From Lepisosteus oculatus (lineage: Eukaryota > Chordata > Actinopteri > Semionotiformes > Lepisosteidae): a DNA stretch of 64,000 bases. A program made the translations under genes and the position numbers. Positions 11,385-21,132 of the stretch are shown one piece after another. Location of the stretch: NCBI RefSeq assembly GCF_040954835.1, contig NC_090709.1, positions 43,966,490-44,030,489 on the forward strand, written 5' to 3'. The notes below the pieces were generated by a model, which was not told where the DNA came from, ran no database searches, and saw nothing but the letters and a program-made list of their open reading frames with translations. Numbering within the stretch: position 1 is the stretch's first letter; each line of letters starts with the position of its first letter.

Positions 11385-11760
11385 TCATTTTCAAACTTCA
11401 GAACCGAATAACAAAAAGGTTTCATGTGTGGCAGCATTCCATTGCAAATACCGTTTTCACGATGTATTCAGCGACGGGAATGAAATATTTTAGTGCTGGC
11501 TCAAATGCGAGGAATTTCAGAAAAACCTGGAAAAGCAACGCTTGCAGTAAATGACAAATGTAAAGCGTGTAGTCAGCATGAACAGAACAACGCAATGCTC
11601 TGTAAAAACGATCTGAAGCCGCAATTACTCTTTTATCTCAGGCAGTTCATTCCGATACGATGTTTCCGCAGAATAAATGAAATGCCGAACTCCAAACATG
11701 TTGTTGTCATTATTGTTACTCCTGCTGCTGTAGTTTTCCCAGTGGGCAAAAGACGTACAG
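11385..11760 (+). repeat. Diverged dispersed repeat, copy 1 (other copy 22690-23000)
   Basis: Shares blocks in order with 22690-23000: TTCATGTG, CAGCATTC, GAATGAAATATTT, AACGATCTGAAGCCGCAATT and a following GTTACTCCTGCTGCTG-like stretch. The family is not recognised. The open frame across 11493-11840 is probably not a gene, since it is not kept in the other copy. Confidence 0.6.
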
Positions 11761-12420
11761 ATGCAGCCATTCAAAGTGTGCGGTACAGACACGTACCGCA
11801 GGTAATTGGCTGCGGTATCGCGTATCATGACGCAATATGACGCGGTCCGTGATTGGTTGACCGACAGGGCACTCGTGTTCCGTTGGTCTGTTGTAGAAAG
11901 ACTTACTGTAAACGTCTTTACTGTGCCCGTTGTAGATATTGAATTTTACCACTGAAGGGAAATCTTAGTAGCTGAGCATAGAATAGGAGCATACTGTAAC
12001 GCGTGTGAAGGCCATAAACGATATTAATTTTAGAACATAAACATACAGTATATAGCTGGTCTTGGTACTTTAAAGAAAAAAATACACACCAGTATTCCAT
12101 TTCTCCCTAAACATTCTAAGCATCTGTCTTTAACTAACGTGATACCGGAGTCAACAAGCATACTTTTAGAATTTGATTAATAGGGAATATAATATGGAAT
12201 CGCGTATCTAAAGAATTTAATAACGGTATAATTATATTCGTGTACTGCGACAGGGCTGTGTAGGGCTGTTTCGCCTCCCTGTTCATGCAATTTGTCTTGT
12301 AGCATACTGGTCTAGGTGCGTAACTAACAATGCACAGGTTGTGTGTTTGAATCTAGCTGGTGACTTTTCTTTTAACAAACATTTCTTCGAAAAAATAGAA
12401 TAGCGATATTATGGACAATC
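11750..12420 (+). repeat. tRNA-headed repeat, left copy of an inverted pair
   Basis: Pairs as an inverted copy with about 14570-15510. Shared blocks include AGATGCAGCCATTCAAA, a long stretch around 11940-12070, and 12294-12362, which is tRNA-like (GTCTAGGTGCG A-box-like, GTTTGAATC B-box-like). TTTAACAAACATTTCTT follows. The family may be a SINE or part of a larger element. Confidence 0.65.
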
Positions 12421-12566
12421 AATTGACTTTTATATTTCAAAATATTGCAACATGATCGATTCTAAGTCATTTTTGATAACTATGAATAGTCACCTTCTTC
12501 CCTTTAAAAGCTAGCAAGACAGGTTTCGATTCACATTAGCTGGTGAGCCTTGTTAAAAAAACTAAT

Positions 12567-12790
12567 GATAATATAACATGCCACTGTTTGTTCATGAACA
12601 AAGTTATACTGAGATTTCCTTAGATACGCGATTAAAAAATAAATAAAAATTTGAATCTCCTGCGGAACACATTCCATAAGAATCAGCGGTTTTACAGTAT
12701 ATATCGCCTTTAAAGGTGGCTTCTCAAAATGCTTTACGGGATAAAAACAACCAGAACAGCAGCAACAACAATATTGTATTTCATTGCACT
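12567..12790 (+). repeat. Direct repeat, copy 1 (other copy 14270-14560)
   Basis: Shares blocks in order with 14270-14560: a TTATACTG-containing stretch, AGATACGCGATTA, CACATTCCATAAGAAT, GGTGGCTTCTCAAAA and GTATTTCATTGCACTTTGA. The two copies flank the transposase relic in the same orientation, so they may be parts of its mobile element or separate insertions. Confidence 0.6.
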
Positions 12791-12839
12791 TTGAAAACCA
12801 AGTAATAACTTAACTATACAGTACGTGCAAACATTTCGT

Positions 12840-13416
12840 ATGTTGCTGTCGTGAATGCCTGTGTACATCACGCAAAGTACATCCTGAAATGCCTCCCCCT
12901 GTTCAATCCATTGGAGCACTTGCTTGAGTCTTTCCTCTGTTTTTTAGCCTTATCATGGGGCATGTGTTGGTTTTTCTGTATCTCCATCCAAGCCTGCTGC
13001 GTACTCTTCTTATCGATGTCGGGCTAATGTTCGCACCGAGGTCAGCCCATAGCCGTCTTTGGACTTGCATCGCCGGCAGCTCATCATTTTCATCAGTCAG
13101 CTTGTCGATAGCTCGCACAATAGGACTTGAAAAAAAAGAGATCAACAGTTAGTTTTAAAAATAATGTGCGTAGTTGTATTTACATGCAAGAAAGGTATTT
13201 TTAGAAAGTTATTTACCTTTGAATCGTCCTCAGTTTAGATTCTCTTTGCCTCCTCTCCGCTTTATGATGTCGTCTCACTGTGCTTTCACAAACGAAGATG
13301 TCCATCGAAGCCAAATGCTGTACAATGTCCCGTGTTGACTTCCCGTTTCTTTTCATCTTCATTATTTGGTGTGAGAGAGTCTTCGTGATTTTGGCCATTG
13401 TCCGTCTCCTTACCAA
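12840..13416 (-). pseudogene. Tc1/mariner-superfamily transposase relic with one intron (N-terminal part)
   Basis: Exon 1 (13217-13416) encodes a helix-turn-helix-like N-terminus beginning MVRRRTMAKITKT. A 91-bp intron (13126-13216) with GTAAAT donor and T-rich TTTTCAAG acceptor joins it in frame to exon 2, giving LRTIQ-SPIVRAIDKLTD. Exon 2 continues as a second HTH (QVQRRLWADLGANISPTSIRRV) of the type found in Tc1-like transposases. Near 12920 one base seems to be missing; past it the frame resembles the approach to the DDE core (EERLKQVLQWIEQGEAFQDV), but the first catalytic Asp region is not intact and no further core is seen. Normal length is about 340 residues; this is roughly 150. Non-functional. 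Confidence 0.65.
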
Positions 13417-14269
13417 AGCGATACAGTAGTGCAGCTTGAATTCTGTACCTATATACTGTATGGTATGGTACAGATAAAACTTACACCATACCGATGAGCT
13501 TATACCGGGGAAAGACTCCTATTTTATTTAAAACACAATACGCCAGGAAATGTGTCTGATGCATTAGCAAGTTAAAACAATTGCGTCGACAACCTGGGCG
13601 TAACAGCAGTTCCTTTTTCTGATCACTCGCTCTCTGGATACACGTCTCACCTGTCCTGTTCTTTGTTTTCCTAATTTGCTGATTATGCCTGCTGCGATCC
13701 ACTCCTACCCTCACACCTAAAGAAGACTATTTTAAATTTCTTGGCGCGGTTCATTGTGCAATTAACCCTTGTATGTGCTGTCCTTAAGGTGATATCTCAT
13801 AAAGGTGATATGTAAAATAATATTTTTTATTATTGTTATAGAGAAACATGATCAGATTTTCCCCGGTTCAGAAAAAAAAGATCTAAAGTATACTAGTTTG
13901 TCACTAGTATACTTTTAATACAGTCTTTGCTGTGCTCTTGAGGATCCTTGTGATATTTCGAGCTCTGGTTGGATGATAAGTGTCACAGTTTAAATAATTT
14001 TTGTAGTTGGAAATTATGAAACGCTCTGTTAAAAGCAAGGGAGTTTTTGTGTCCTTTACAGTAAAAGAAAATGCCTGACAGAGAAGGGCTTGGACAGATT
14101 CCAAGTGCATTTTTGCAATTTACATTGCATTGTGCTGCTGTAATACAGTTTAAAATAATTAAAAGTCTAAACAGTATCAGCTTTATTTATGGGTTGCAAT
14201 TTAAAAAAAAGTCAAAAACCGCACTCAAAATGCAATTTAGAGCTTTCTGGCAAGAGGAGACACCCCAAT
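13417..14269. other. No gene seen
   Basis: AT-rich sequence with short chance frames only. The one structure of note is the perfect hairpin at 13885-13915. Confidence 0.6.
13885..13915. repeat. Perfect 13-bp hairpin
   Basis: AAAGTATACTAGT and its exact inverse flank a five-base loop. No element boundary or gene end is evident beside it; its role is unknown. Confidence 0.7.
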
Positions 14270-14560
14270 TAATAATGTAATATGCCCCTGTTTGTGCATG
14301 AATAAGGTTATACTGCTATTTCCTCAGATACGCGATTACAAAAATTTAAAAAAAAAATTGAATCCCCGGCGGAACCGGGCATCCATAAGAATCAAGTAAT
14401 AGGTTTATTCCACGCTGAAAAAAGAAAGCAAACACATTCCATAAGAATTGGCGCTTTTATATATCACCTTTAAAAGGTGGCTTCTCAAAACGCTTTACAG
14501 GATAAAAACAACAATAACATTGTATTTCATTGCACTTTGACAGATCGTCCTTAAATCAAA
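14270..14560 (+). repeat. Direct repeat, copy 2
   Basis: Same orientation as 12567-12790, with an extra ~65-bp block near 14370-14435 that includes a short CCCCGGCGGAACCGGG palindrome. Confidence 0.6.
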
Positions 14561-14569
14561 ACAGTAACC

Positions 14570-15510
14570 CTACACCATTTTATTTTTTCAAAGAAATGTT
14601 TGTTAAAAAAAAAAGTCATGGTTGTAGCTGGATTCAAACACCCTACATGAGATATACAAGTCAGTAACCTAGCCCACAGCACCACTGGCAAGGTCGCATG
14701 AGGCATGTTGAAAAAGCCCTAGAGAAACAGTATCAGCAGACATTGTACAGCGTGTACTATTCTTGTGTTGCGGTACATGAATATAATTATATCATTATTA
14801 ATTTCTTTAAATACGCTATTCAATATTATATTCCCTTTTAATCAAATATATACTGTATGTTTATGTTCCAAAATTAATATCGTTTATGGCCTTCACACGC
14901 GTTGCAGTATGCTCCTATTCTTTTTATGCTCAGCTACCAAGATTTCCCTTCAGTGGTAAAATTCCATATAAATATTCAATACTTAAACGGGCACAGTTAA
15001 GACATTAAATATACATATACATACTGTATACAGTACAGTTTGCATACAGTAATATGTTTATGTTCCTAAATCAATCTCTTTTATGAGCATGTGATGCGAA
15101 AGGCATGGTGAATCGGAAATTCTCAAAGATTACTGTACTTTGCATGATTGGAAACAAATGAGTGATTGCGAAACGCTGTGGTGTTACTTTTACAAAGACG
15201 GTCAACGAAAAAAAGAATGTGGACCAGGGCAATACTTTGAGTTTACAGGTTGTCCAAGGTCATTCATGATTAATACTATTAGTAATATCTTCGTTAAAGA
15301 CTTTGATGGCGACAACTCAAACATGAGAGGTTGTGCTTTATTAGCTCCACCTTGTGGAAATTCCGGATACTATTATTTTACTTAAGGTACCACGTGGTAT
15401 TATGAGGTACTATACGAGAATTTATGGTAACTCGTGGTAGGCTGCGTCAAGCGCACCGCAAAATAATGAGGTATCGCCTGCTCGTTTTGAATGGCTGCAT
15501 CTATATACAG
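14570..15510 (-). repeat. tRNA-headed repeat, right copy of an inverted pair
   Basis: Inverted relative to 11750-12420; the tRNA-like head lies at about 14626-14698 on the minus strand. It is longer than the left copy by an extra block near 15000-15420. That block contains an 81-codon plus-strand open frame (15140-15385, nine cysteines) that I do not recognise and that has no supporting signals. Confidence 0.6.
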
Positions 15511-15762
15511 TAAATTTTATAATCACATAAATCAGCAAATTTCTTCAGATCTTCATCTGTAATTATTTATACTCTTTCCTAAATTTAAGATGGTTTTCTC
15601 CACCCTATTAAAATTGTTCACATCCAACATCCACATTCAATTAGACAGAATGTAATTGATCATTTAGAGCAGAATGTTTTCCTGAAGTTCAATGTAGATC
15701 AGTTTTGTGTGACAGTAATGACCACTAGAGGACAGTTTTTGGACGGTGAATTCCCTCCCTAC

Positions 15763-16640
15763 CTTTCTTCAGCTTGCTGTTCTGGATCAGCTGCCCCGCT
15801 AACAGGGCAAGCACTACAAAGAGCAGAGCCCCCAGCAGCAGGAGGACCAGGGGTGAGATGGACAAGCCTGTCTGGGGTGTTGTCCTGGTGCTGCCTGAGC
15901 AAGGAGACAGATCAGAAAATGAACTTGTGTCTTAATCTTGTGTTCATCTGTACAGAGACTAGAAACTGGGGATTTTACCCGTCTTCAAGGAAGAAGTGCT
16001 GGTTGAAGTAGGAAGAGCAGTAATACAAGATAAAATGATTTTGATGAGGAGATTCACAGCAGTTCTTCTGTATTTCTTGACAAAAATGAAACAGAGAGGC
16101 CATGGTTTATAGACAGCAGTACTCCTGAGAATCAGCAGCAGCATTTAGACGAATGGAAGCGTCTCGTATTCCCTTCTGTCAACTGCATTACCCGTCATCA
16201 TTGGATGGTTTTGAGATCCCAAACCTGAAGAAAAAGGAAAAGGGATGGTTGAGATTCAGAAAGCACAAAAGAGGTCATAGCCAAGACAAATACACACTAC
16301 ATTAATATAGAGCATTTAATAGCCAGGGCTCACACTAATTGTTTTTCTAATAGGCAGAATATGTGTTGGCTTCTTCATTATTATTTACATCTGTATTCCT
16401 GTAGTGAGAGCAGCCCTGAACACCCTGAGACCTCCAGCTGCTCCCACTCACCTGTACAGGTGACCACAGCATCCTCCTTGTGCCAACAGTCACTCTGTCC
16501 CAGGGGAGCATGCCAGCAGTTCCGCACGTGAAGCTCACTACCCCTGCAGTTCACCTCAGCCAGACAGATGGTGCTGTTTCATCTTCCAAATGAGGAGTTT
16601 CCCCACTGCATTTAGCTGAAGAGAAGACATCCGTGCCTTG
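15763..16640 (-). pseudogene. SRCR-type membrane receptor gene remnant: 3' half of an SRCR exon plus transmembrane exon
   Basis: Exon piece 16452 to about 16640 encodes the second half of a scavenger receptor cysteine-rich domain: TICLAEVNCRGSELHVRNCW, then HAPLGQSDCWHKEDAVVTC. It ends at a good phase-1 donor (GTGAGT). After a 557-bp intron, exon 15763-15894 continues in phase with a short Thr-rich linker and a membrane span (LVLLLLGALLFVVLALLAG), then QLIQNSKLKK, as in CD163/WC1-like receptors; a GTAGGG donor follows. The frame has a TGA where a Gly codon is expected just before STICLAEV, and the first half of the domain is not on this strand. The matching half is at 17231-17348 on the other strand. 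Probably a broken paralog; tail exons not found. Confidence 0.6.
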
Positions 16641-16894
16641 GAGTCTCAAATCCTGTTCCACAGCCTCAGGCCAGGAAACATGTTCAAGTGAGTTTACAGG
16701 ATGTGGCCATAAGTTGATAAAGTAAATCAGTTCTTAAATTGTTTCACAGGTATGCGCCACATAACAAGATAGGGGCTACATACACTTTAAAAAAAATAAT
16801 AACCAATCGCGTCAGTGCACTGAACCAGAGAGTAGCCTAGCTGTATTCTGCATTGATGTTTAATAGATGTTTCAAGCCAGGAAGGAAGAAAATA

Positions 16895-17190
16895 GACTGG
16901 AGCATAAAGTGGTAGCAGAGTGGTGGCTCTGTGACTAAGGATCTGTCCCCGTAACTGGAAGGTTGCCAGTTCAGATCCCACAGCTGGCAGAGGAATCCTA
17001 CTCTGTTAGGCCCCTGAGCACGGCCCTTAACCCTAACTGCTCCAAGGGTGCTATACAATGGCAGACCCTGTGCTCTGACCCCAAGGTTTGCTCCCCGTCT
17101 GTGTCTTCACAGAGAAAAGCTGCGGTATGTGAAAAGATGAATTCCTAATGCAAGAAATTGTATAGGGCTAATAAAGAAACATTAAAATTA
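16895..17190 (+). mobile_element. tRNA-derived SINE
   Basis: Begins with a tRNA-like head (GTGGCTCTGTGACTAAGGAT with B-box-like GCCAGTTCAGATCCC), followed by a body with CCCCTGAGCACGGCCCTTAAC, familiar from fish SINEs, and an A-rich AATAAAGAAACATTAAAA tail. The named family is uncertain. It lies between the two separated SRCR half-exons. Confidence 0.65.
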
Positions 17191-17230
17191 AGTGTCTCTG
17201 TCTGTTAATCAGCTTTATTTTGTTCTCTAG

Positions 17231-17348
17231 ACCACTGGTCCCTCAGGTTAGCTGGAGGAGGTGCCTGCTCTGGGAGGGTTGAGGTATATCACAATGGCTC
17301 TCGGGGTACAGTCTGTGATTACTCCTGTAACCTGCAGGATGCCCAGGT
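17231..17348 (+). pseudogene. First half of an SRCR exon, opposite strand
   Basis: After an acceptor-like TTTTGTTCTCTAG the frame reads [18 protein letters not shown], then [14 protein letters not shown] and NLQDAQ, the canonical start of an SRCR domain. It stops matching at DAQV, before the expected VCRQLGCG. The missing second half lies about 600 bp away on the minus strand (16452-16640). Confidence 0.65.
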
Positions 17349-17779
17349 AGGCTCCAGACTCCCACTACCCTCTGAATAAGGAAGTGGCTCCTGTCAATTG
17401 AGAAAGCATTTAATCTCAAAAACACCTTAAATATGAGACCAACAGCAAAAGCTTTGTTTTTAACATGCTGTTGTATTGTTCCTGAAGCCCAAATAAGTGC
17501 AGCAAGTCAGTCATGTTCCCCCAAAACTCCCATTATTTTAGGTTTGATGAAAAAGTGCATAAAGACTTTTGTTCAGAAATCAGATTAACTACAGAGTGAA
17601 GGGTGTGGGTTAATTCTTTGTGATGGTTTTGGCCTTATGAACCCACCCCTCCCTTTTTTCCTGCATACATACTTCCCAATTAACTGTCACTGCTAGTGGC
17701 AGAACAAGTTGTCACCTTTCTGTGCTTTTGGTCATTAGAAATATTACAGTCTTTGATAAAAAGACTTACTTTAGTCTCC
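17349..17779. other. 3' flank of the ZP gene; nothing else seen
   Basis: No AATAAA on the minus strand is visible here; an ATTAAA lies about 370 bp beyond the stop (17408-17413) and could serve as a polyadenylation signal. Confidence 0.4.
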
Positions 17780-20105
17780 TCATGTCTTAGTGCTTAAACT
17801 GAACCTAGGTACATTACCCCACTTACTACTCCAGCCGCCCCCCCAGCTGAAAAGGGGGAGGGGAGGGGGTGATGATTCTCCAAAGTCCTCTGCTCCCTCC
17901 ACATCCTCACTGGTGCTCTCAGCATCTTGTCCTGCAGCCTCTCTGTCCCCTCGAGCCCCCTCAGCATCTTCACTGGAGCTCTGAGGGTCTCCCTCCTCAT
18001 CCTCAGTCCAGGCAGATTCCACACCCAGAGGACCCTCTACTGGTGCCACAGCCACCCTACTGCTGGTCACCAGGCTCCTGGTACCTGTGGACAAGCAGCA
18101 CCCAGCAGCGAGGGATCTGCTTCAGCTGGAGACCAACAGTGATGCTACTCATCTAAACAGCCACTTTGCCCAGGAAGGATCATTCCTCATAGTTCTCTGT
18201 TGGGCAGAGATGTATCAACAAGGGATAAAGAACCAGACCCACCTCCATTCTGTCTGCCAGCACACCTGGACTCACAGCAGACACAGACCTCATGGTCACC
18301 ATACAGCTCCTCCCACCTGGAGGAGAGGAGGACAGGTGAGGTCCCACCTGGCATGTCCCAGAGCACCCTCAGCAGGCTCCTTGCAGAAGTACCTCTTTGC
18401 CTCCCTGTTGTAGGTGCAGGACTTGGTCCCTGGTGTTGCTTTAGCAGGAGCCACAGCCATGACACAGTGCATGTACAGCTCAGTCACTTCATGCTGCAAG
18501 AGGGATGGTCACAGCATTAAGGGATCAAGGCCAATAGAGGGACAGAGAAGGAACTTCTGCCATCAGTGAAGGCAAGCTGGCAGCTCTAGGCACTACAGCT
18601 GCCACAGTCTGGTTCACATCTAGATCATGGATGGAAAAGCAGACCATGAATCAGTAGAGCAGGAAGGCTGAGCAGCCTTTGAGAGCAGTACCTTCCTGGA
18701 CAGCTTCTTCTGGAAGAGGAAGGCATCAATTGTGAAGCGGAGCACATCCTTCTGCTTGGAGGGGACAAACCTGGACAGGCAGCCATCTGCCTTGCTGTCC
18801 ACCATGCACCTGGGGACAAGGACAAGGATGAACCCCTGCAGGCTCTCGGGGCTCCTGTCCACCTCTCCTCCCAGAAGGGGCCGTACCCCAAGTTGTCGAT
18901 CACGGGGAAACGGGGCTGGGAGTGCTGGTCCGGTTTCTCCGTTACGTAACACAAGTGAATGTACAGCCTCTGCTCCGCTGTGGCAAAGTAGGCAGTGGCC
19001 TGGAAGTACATGGGCTGACCCAGGAAGTACTCATCCTTAGGAGAGAGCCGGACCCAGTGGGCTGGAGAGAGAGAGAGGCAGCATTACACCTGCACACAGC
19101 ACCCCCTGCAGGCAGGTGGAGCCACTCGCTCAAGGAGCTTACAGTTGGTGGTGAGCAGGACAAAGCTGTGCTTGTTCTTCAGGTCCTTGAAGAAGGTCCT
19201 TCTCCTGGCCCACGTGGGGACATAGCCAACCTTGTAGGAGTAGTGGAACCTGCAGGACAGAGGGGATGAGGGGCTTCTGGACACTTTCCCAGCGGCTTCT
19301 CAGCAGCAGCAGAGCCCTGCCTACCTGTTGTAGGAGCACTTGACCGACACAGAGAAGGGAATGAAGCGATGCACAGGTGCACTGGAGGAGGGCGGGGCAT
19401 AGCGGAGAGTGTTGGAGTACACCAGGCGGCCCTGGACAACCTGCAGGGTCACAGAGGAAGGGATATTCCCAGGAAAGGCAACCCCGACACTGGCCCTACA
19501 GCTCACATCGATACACTGCCTGTAGATGAAGACCCGCTTACCGATCGCTCGGTGCCGCACTCGTGAAGCCCGTAGATGAAGTAGAAGTAAAGGCGTGTGG
19601 TTCGGCTGACGCTGCAGTTGCCCAAGGTCACCTCCGATGGCCGACAGCTGAAGCCGAACAGGAGCCGACTGACCCTCACGTACATCCTGCTGGAGTCGCA
19701 CCACACAGCCACTCCTCGGGTGCCCCCGATGGCCGGGCGAGCCGGCTGCCGCCCTCGCTGGGGAGGAAACAGGACGCTCTTGATGTAGGCGGGTAAGGGG
19801 CGGCTGCCGGCTTCGGGCTTCATCTTCTCCTTGTCGAAGTAGGGCGAGTACGCGTCTCTGGACACGGGAAGGCGGCGAAAGTCGGGAGCCAAGGACTGCG
19901 AGTCGTTCTCGCTTGCAGACAGGTCTTCGGAGGGCGCATCTGCCAGGTTCAAATCCTCCGACTGGGCTGCGTCTTCAGGAGCCGGGAGGTCGGCCTGGAG
20001 CGCCAATTCCCGAGAGTCCCAGCCAGCCGGCCCGGCGGAGATCAGTGCGGGGAGCCCGGCCCCTGCGCACAGGCACAGCACAAAGAGAAACGAGCGCATC
20101 GCCAA
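17780..20105 (-). CDS. zp3: Zona pellucida sperm-binding protein 3-like (egg-coat glycoprotein), 8 exons
   Basis: Structural egg-envelope protein of the ZP3 family, made by the oocyte (or liver in some fish), secreted and polymerised through its ZP domain. Exons on the minus strand: 20105-19542, 19440-19325, 19249-19143, 19061-18887, 18809-18692, 18493-18393, 18316-18243, 18084-17780. All introns are GT-AG and phases agree, giving about 519 residues. A signal peptide (SFLFVLCLCAGAGLPALISA) is followed by an acidic Ser/Glu-rich segment and the ZP domain from about residue 130: VAVWCDSS, LHECGTER, LVYSNTLRY, FHYSYKVGY, VIDNLGCMVDSK, DAFLFQ, LYMHCVMA, and the closing VCVCCESRC. Eight exons match mammalian ZP3. 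Oddities: most introns are only 75-101 bp; there is no obvious furin site after CCESRC; the last exon is a 100-residue acidic, Ser-rich tail with no membrane span. Which ZP3 paralog is uncertain. Confidence 0.88.
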
Positions 20106-20200
20106 ATTGACGTCCCGCTAAACTGCTACAGAAGTAAGACACATAAACCACCAAACTGTGTTGAAGCAAGAGAGCATAAAGTGTGAACGCGGTGACTAGG

Positions 20201-20208
20201 TTTTTATA
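20201..20208 (-). promoter_or_regulatory. TATA box of the ZP3-like gene
   Basis: TATAAAAA on the minus strand about 95 bp before the start codon, placing a likely transcription start near 20170 and a 5' UTR of roughly 65 nt. Confidence 0.7.
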
Positions 20209-20230
20209 CTAGCAGGACTATGCTACCACA

Positions 20231-20236
20231 CACATG
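20231..20236. promoter_or_regulatory. E-box CACATG near the ZP3-like TATA box
   Basis: A CANNTG site about 23 bp upstream of the TATA box. Candidate oocyte bHLH site, by position only. Confidence 0.3.
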
Positions 20237-20418
20237 GTCGCACTACCGCTCAATCAACACAATCAATTACACACAGAGACCCGAATTGTTCTCAGCGTCT
20301 AATTAGAACCTGCTTTCAGTCTGAGGCGGGACTCCGTGAAGCCGCCTGAACACTTTCCCGTGTGTATCTGACCCCAGCGGAGGAGTTCCACGTAATTTCG
20401 ACAGAATGAAATCACCCA

Positions 20419-20424
20419 CACGTG
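20419..20424. promoter_or_regulatory. E-box CACGTG about 210 bp upstream of the ZP3-like TATA box
   Basis: In mouse Zp1-Zp3 an E-box about 200 bp before the transcription start binds FIGLA/TCF3. This palindromic CANNTG lies near that distance; binding is inferred. Confidence 0.4.
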
Positions 20425-20746
20425 TAAAATTTGCTCAGATTAATTTATTGTTCAATTCGTTTCTAATTTCCAAGGACAGTGTGTTAAACTCGCTGTCAGA
20501 CAGAGTACGGAACATGCGACACGTCCGTCCACACTTTCTTTTATCGAGGGGGCTGTTCTATCAACACGTAATTTTACAATAATATTTTTACTAATTTTCA
20601 TGTGTAATTGCATGTCATATTAAAATGTGTAATACAAGCAGTTCTTTGCTTCCCAGTAAAGAAATACTGATCAGCTTTTGACATGTTCTGATAATAATTT
20701 GTCTGATTTCTCAGAGATTGCTTTTGCTTCGCAGCACTGAGAACCA

Positions 20747-21132
20747 ATGGAAGCCCGTTTCCGCCAGGGAGTAAAAAAAAACGCACTATGGTATCTCAGA
20801 ATTGTGACTTAGAATCTCAGAATTGCGACCTAAAAACTCAGAATTTTGACTTTATATCTCACATTTGCGACTTCGAAATAGCCCATATTTCATTGTCTGT
20901 CCTTTTGTTATTGTAACGGATTCGGGTTCTAGGGCTTGTGCCCTCGCCGCTCCCACCCTACTTCGTGCCTCACTGTATTGGCTTGAATCCAGGCCTTGCT
21001 AGCTGAGCTAAAGAACATTTTAGATATAAAGTCGGAGTTCTGAGTTACCAAGTCGCAATTTTGAGTTACTTAGTCGGAATTCTGCGATACCATAGCGCGT
21101 TTTTTAACTCCCTGGCAGAAACGGGCTTTCAT
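20747..21132. mobile_element. MITE-like element with ~125-bp terminal inverted repeats
   Basis: Ends pair as inverted repeats starting ATGGAAGCCCGTTTC / ATGAAAGCCCGTTTC, continuing through CCAGGGAGT and CTATGGTATC. Each arm holds degenerate ~20-bp repeats of the form CTCAGAATTxxGACTTA. A non-repeated core (about 20900-21005) contains, on the minus strand, a tRNA-like TTAGCTCAGCTAGCAAGG and GGATTCAAGCC. No coding capacity. No clear target-site duplication. Superfamily unknown. Confidence 0.7.

Noticed and set aside
15140-15385. 81-codon cysteine-containing frame
   Set aside because: Lies in the extra part of a repeat copy, with no signal peptide, splice site or known domain. Kept only as a note.
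18620-19704. Several longer open frames on both strands between 17.8 and 20.1 kb
   Set aside because: They are shadows of, or read through, the spliced exons of the ZP3-like gene.
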